From an uncultured Chloroflexota bacterium (GTDB lineage: Bacteria; Chloroflexota; Dehalococcoidia; Lucifugimonadales; CAJXCD01): DNA of 64,000 bases. The notes below the pieces were generated by a model, which was not told where the DNA came from, did not search any database, and saw only the letters and a program-made list of their open reading frames with translations. How positions within the stretch are numbered: the stretch's first letter is position 1; the number at the start of each line of letters is the position of its first letter. Below are positions 60,461-64,000 of this stretch, piece by piece. Made by a program: the position numbers and the translations under genes. The stretch covers positions 62,001 through 126,000 of the forward strand of contig CAJXCD010000002.1 in assembly GCA_913051545.1 (NCBI GenBank). Direction: 5' to 3'.

Positions 60461-63019
60461 TTATTGACTTAGACCTGCCAGATGAGCAGTCTGCTGAGAT
60501 ATTCTGGAATTGTGATCTGTCGCGAAACGGCTTATCCCATTGAATATAGATTCGGCATCCAAATGAGCCTCGGATATTACGTCAGCCTCTGAACCTCCAG
60601 TTAGCCAGTCATTATTCCAGTCGGATACAAGCGAATAATCATCGGTTAAAGGTCCCATACCCTGTAATGGCCAAAATCTCCTGGTCCCTGTGCTGACTAC
60701 CATTGAGTCGTAACGGGCTTCATCTGGATAAACCTTATTTTGATATTCTTTGGACTGTCTAAGGAACAGGTCTTCACTTATAACGGATAGGACTTTTACG
60801 TTAACGTTGTCTTTTTCTAACCTGGGTAGTACAGACAGTAAGTTAACCGTGGATGATGATCCTTGTACAATGACGTAGCCTTGTTTTGGCTTGGACTCAT
60901 CAAAATCTCGTAAGACATAGACTCCCTTGGCCGCGGCTTTAATGTCTTTATCAGCAAATTTATTCCTGTCAGCGACTGGGAAATCTGGCCGTGCTACTTC
61001 AATAACGATTATGCCAACCTTTGGGTCTCTGGCTGCTATTTCAGCTGCAGCAAAATATCCTGGGGCCACATCATTATAGTCCCAGAAGCTTAGTGTAATC
61101 GCCTGTCCTCGTGGGAAAAGTTTCCAGACCTGTGGCGCGAAAATACCGAAGTGAGTACGGGCATCAGCAGCTGTTTCAGGACCTGAGTGTCCAGCGAGTA
61201 TATTCAGTACTCCAACTTTAAACGGGCTATCCTGGTTTTGCTGGCTCCAGACACGAGCAGGTAAGTACATCAGCGGAGTAAATGCACCGTAACTACCGCT
61301 TAGCGCCCATACACCTACGTGTTGCTTAGGATCGAGGGAGGCAGATTGTCCAACCAGACCTACAGCGGTAGAAGCGTTTCCAGCTTCTTGAATAGCTGCC
61401 TTGAATCCAGTTCCAGCCGGATTTTTCACAGGATCGTAGTGGCCCCATATGGAGCCGCCCTCCACATTTATTGAATCAGCAAGGTCAGCCGCAACTGTGA
61501 CAAATCGGTTGTCTGTAACATAATTCATCCATTTGACAACTTCTGATATTGCCCGTCTACTTCCTTTGACAGAACCAGGTTCCTCGAATAACTTTATGGG
61601 GAAATCTTTTGTTTCGTTTGAAACTGGATTGACCGCGGTAACATTTTGTGTTTCTGTTGGCAGGTTTTTTACCTTTAACCGATCATCTTGGAATGGGTCA
61701 TTTGATCTGTCTATACGCAGGGGCATTTGGTCATCTACCGAGTCACCTATCTCTACCAGTTTTTCTGATAACCAGTCTCCTAGTCCATCTTTTTCCAGGA
61801 CTGACATTATGACATCGGTATTGTGTTTGAATTGTAATAATTTCTCGCGTGTATCTGTGACTTCTCCATCGGAAACACCTTCAAATTTGACACCAAAACG
61901 TTGTTCGAATGTTGCGGCTAGAGCCTGGAAGTATTCGGAATTCATCTTAAATCCGTAAGGATGACTCTTGTAACTGATTATCTGATCACCATAACCAGGC
62001 ATATGGCCGTTTTGTGCGTTTGGCCACCACCCTTTGATGGTATTGCCTATTACAATCATTGGCCTGTTGTCTTCAGGATCCCAGTCCTCCATTGTCTTTA
62101 AAGCGGCTACAACCTGATCATAGTTGTTACCATTTTCTATACTCAGTACGTTCCAGCCATAAGATGCCCATTGGTCTTGAATACTGTATCCGCCATATTG
62201 CGGAGGTATAACCCCTCCTATAAGTTCGTCGTCAATACCTGCATTGTTATATGACATCAGGATCCTAAGGCGTTTCCCGACTTGCTGCGCGACGGCAGAT
62301 GTTTTCATTTCCTGTGAGTGTCCGGAAGTTAATGCGAATTCTCCTTCAATTCCAAGTATTTTGAGTGAATCAGGTGCTCCTACTAAATCCCAGAAAGCAG
62401 CTTTCCCTGAGGCAGTAGCTATACCTATACCTGACGGTCCTCCGTTGACATCATTTGTCAGGTCTGTTGTTTCAGAGTGACCCGATAAAGCTCTTATCCC
62501 TCTGAGTTTTGCCTGGGCCATGGAAGGATGATTTTCAATGCCGTTTTCACTAAGCAAAGTTTTTAGTGCCCCAGCACCTCTTCGAAATCCCAGAACGTCT
62601 ATTGGTAGCATTGCTACGTTCGGATCAACGGCATACTTATTGTCACCTGTTTCAGCATGTTTCCTTGCTAGTGCTTCACCCATAATTATCCATAGTGCAT
62701 AAGTTACTGGTGCATTATGGCCACCCGCCAGCATGAACTTATCTGAGTAGGGGTGTTTAGGCCGTCTGTAATCAAACCTAAGTCCGCCGTGTTCGGGTCC
62801 AATAAGATGTGAAGTAACCGTGTAAGGTGTGTATGCGAGTGGTCCACCAAAATGACCAGTTTGGGCATAGTTACCCATAACAGATAGGGTCATTGCGGTC
62901 ATAAACCCTACATCTTCCAGTCGTGACTGATCGTAATCCGGAAGTGATATCGGGCTGGTTGATTTATTGCTCGTTAACGTTACACGACTTACTGAATCTG
63001 TAGATGTTCCATTTGACAT
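60461..63019 (-). CDS. Large transketolase-like thiamine diphosphate enzyme
   Basis: 852 residues, far longer than ordinary transketolase (about 660). The N-terminal half has GHFGGPLAYTPYTVTSHLIG, LAGGHNAPVTYALW, and TSGHSQEMKTSAVAQQVGK with a YNNAGID metal-site segment, a TPP-domain layout. The second half has the Pyr-domain VAADLADSINVEGG and the FGIFAPQVWKLFPRGQAITLSFWDYND region. It may be a transketolase variant, a phosphoketolase-like or a 2-oxoacid-dehydrogenase-E1-like enzyme; I cannot name the substrate. About 125 bases downstream of the PIG-L gene. Confidence 0.75.
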   Translation of the reverse strand: MSNGTSTDSVSRVTLTSNKSTSPISLPDYDQSRLEDVGFMTAMTLSVMGNYAQTGHFGGPLAYTPYTVTSHLIGPEHGGLRFDYRRPKHPYSDKFMLAGGHNAPVTYALWIIMGEALARKHAETGDNKYAVDPNVAMLPIDVLGFRRGAGALKTLLSENGIENHPSMAQAKLRGIRALSGHSETTDLTNDVNGGPSGIGIATASGKAAFWDLVGAPDSLKILGIEGEFALTSGHSQEMKTSAVAQQVGKRLRILMSYNNAGIDDELIGGVIPPQYGGYSIQDQWASYGWNVLSIENGNNYDQVVAALKTMEDWDPEDNRPMIVIGNTIKGWWPNAQNGHMPGYGDQIISYKSHPYGFKMNSEYFQALAATFEQRFGVKFEGVSDGEVTDTREKLLQFKHNTDVIMSVLEKDGLGDWLSEKLVEIGDSVDDQMPLRIDRSNDPFQDDRLKVKNLPTETQNVTAVNPVSNETKDFPIKLFEEPGSVKGSRRAISEVVKWMNYVTDNRFVTVAADLADSINVEGGSIWGHYDPVKNPAGTGFKAAIQEAGNASTAVGLVGQSASLDPKQHVGVWALSGSYGAFTPLMYLPARVWSQQNQDSPFKVGVLNILAGHSGPETAADARTHFGIFAPQVWKLFPRGQAITLSFWDYNDVAPGYFAAAEIAARDPKVGIIVIEVARPDFPVADRNKFADKDIKAAAKGVYVLRDFDESKPKQGYVIVQGSSSTVNLLSVLPRLEKDNVNVKVLSVISEDLFLRQSKEYQNKVYPDEARYDSMVVSTGTRRFWPLQGMGPLTDDYSLVSDWNNDWLTGGSEADVISEAHLDAESIFNGISRFATDHNSRISQQTAHLAGLSQ

Positions 63020-63143
63020 GGTTTTATTTCATTGCCTCCATGTGTGAATAGTTAATTATTTATTGTTGTATACCCTGTTTATATCACAGCCAGCATATAA
63101 ATTGCATAAAATACTGGCATTCGCTGAGAATTCGATTTGTGAA

Positions 63144-63980
63144 TTATGACCCGCTGACGCGTTTCATACGATCTGCTTCACTTTCATTTGCTTGTTCAAG
63201 TAAAGATTCAGGTAAAGTAATTTTTGGTAACAAGAATGGTTTTTCCTGTACGAAACCTTCTGCGTATTCGGCCCCAGAGCCCCATGCTGCTGAGCCCAAC
63301 GTTACTCCAATACGTTTGCGTGACCATTCCGGGGTACTGCCTTGTGATAGGTAAGTCTCTTCTGCTTGAACTCGTTTTTCATAATAATCACTTACATCTA
63401 CAACAAAATCCCATTCATCCTTCTCAAAATATACCCCCGGGAAAAATGTTGCCGGTATTTTGTGGGTTGGACGGGTGTCTTCGTAACGTGGTATAGCTGC
63501 TAGTGTTCGAGCTTCGATTGATGCAAAACCGGTTTCACTGTGGTCGTCTCGTGCACCGAGCCGGTGCCCCCTGGGACCGGTTAAATATGGGCTCTGAGTT
63601 ATCATTATGTGTGGACGAATCTCCAGTATTATGTCCCTTAGTTCGTCAACAGCTTCCGGATTTTCTTCTATTGTAAATAGTTTGTCTTTGTACGATAGGA
63701 TACGTACATCTGTGATGCCAAATAATGCGCATGCATTGCGCATTTCATCTGCCTTTTGGTCAGCATATTCACGATTGATTTTTTCTATCAACTTTTCGTC
63801 TCTTTTGTCTACTGGTTTCGCCATTTCGTCCCTGAGAGCTATGTTATGGGTTGTAGCACCACCAGTCATTGAAACAACTGTTGCAGTATCTCCATCTGCT
63901 ACGTGGATTCCCAGAGTTCCGGCCATGTGGGTAAAATCATGTGGGTGTGCGTTTACACTAAGTATTTTTAAACCAGCCAT
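63144..63980 (-). CDS. PIG-L/LmbE-family hydrolase (AHPHD variant), paralogue
   Basis: 278 residues, start ATG 63980. Same subfamily as 16722-17570: NAHPHDFTHMAGTLGIH with His in place of the general-base Asp, VSMTGGATTHN, ILEIRPHIMITQSPYLTGP, and DDHSETG with the third zinc ligand. The two proteins align over their full length. It is followed by the transketolase-like gene, while the other copy ends a sugar-acid cluster, so each probably serves its own pathway. Confidence 0.87.
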   Translation of the reverse strand: MAGLKILSVNAHPHDFTHMAGTLGIHVADGDTATVVSMTGGATTHNIALRDEMAKPVDKRDEKLIEKINREYADQKADEMRNACALFGITDVRILSYKDKLFTIEENPEAVDELRDIILEIRPHIMITQSPYLTGPRGHRLGARDDHSETGFASIEARTLAAIPRYEDTRPTHKIPATFFPGVYFEKDEWDFVVDVSDYYEKRVQAEETYLSQGSTPEWSRKRIGVTLGSAAWGSGAEYAEGFVQEKPFLLPKITLPESLLEQANESEADRMKRVSGS

Positions 63981-64000
63981 TTATGTTTCTCCTGAAATGT

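Overview
The window looks like chromosomal DNA of an uncultivated, AT-leaning marine Chloroflexota, most likely SAR202/Dehalococcoidia-like. That placement is an inference from gene content: an 11-subunit complex I without nuoEFG, an FtsZ without the usual C-terminal tail, hpnCDE squalene genes, and several PIG-L, PhyH and SDR genes. I see no rRNA, CRISPR array, insertion sequence, phage or integrase. One tRNA (Thr, CGT) is present.

Layout. 1-9067: a MoxR/CbbQ-type ATPase cut by the window edge, coaE, then selA-rarA, an MFS exporter, the threonine-to-glycine pair ltaE-tdh, and fumC. 9149-10387: two unrecognised ORFs in one frame separated by a single TGA; the second carries a sigma-70 region-4-like domain. 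10437-16650: cca, an HpcH aldolase, a NUDIX hydrolase, an MFS gene followed by an OsmC-family gene with an in-frame TGA, a TPR lipoprotein and an epimerase. 16722-24162: a catabolic cluster (2-hydroxyacid dehydrogenase, FGGY kinase, DHDPS-family lyase, class II aldolase, DUF6379 protein, PIG-L hydrolase), an alkD remnant, a PhyH oxygenase and an SDR. 24396-29160: a small protein plus ftsZ behind a LexA-like site, PAC2, an M20 peptidase and nadK. 29220-39992: nuoABCDHIJK, a DUF2007-like ORF, then nuoLMN, all on the minus strand. 40331-45117: a prenyl synthase, YjbQ and hpnCDE. 45135-49567: a PD40 lipoprotein, a DedA protein and the 5-oxoprolinase genes pxpABC. 49817-54512: gamma, beta and biotin-carrier subunits of a sodium-pumping decarboxylase, then tal and pgi. 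54646-64000: two cupredoxin lipoproteins, an Ldh2-type dehydrogenase, a GYD protein, tRNA-Thr, several single enzymes, a large transketolase-like protein and a second PIG-L hydrolase.

The most notable signal is selenocysteine use. On the minus strand at 13138-13590 an OsmC-family protein reads in one frame through a TGA that falls exactly where the family has its peroxidatic cysteine. A GC-rich hairpin follows the TGA, and selA lies about 11 kb away. A plain gene caller would report only a 94-residue fragment and lose the active site.

A second signal is a set of long perfect inverted repeats, several inside conserved genes: 1891-1914 in selA, 10128-10162, 32566-32594 in nuoL, 30798-30824 in nuoM, 25450-25474 in ftsZ, and intergenic copies at 5279-5306 and 40188-40233. 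The arms are unrelated in sequence, so this is not one dispersed repeat family.
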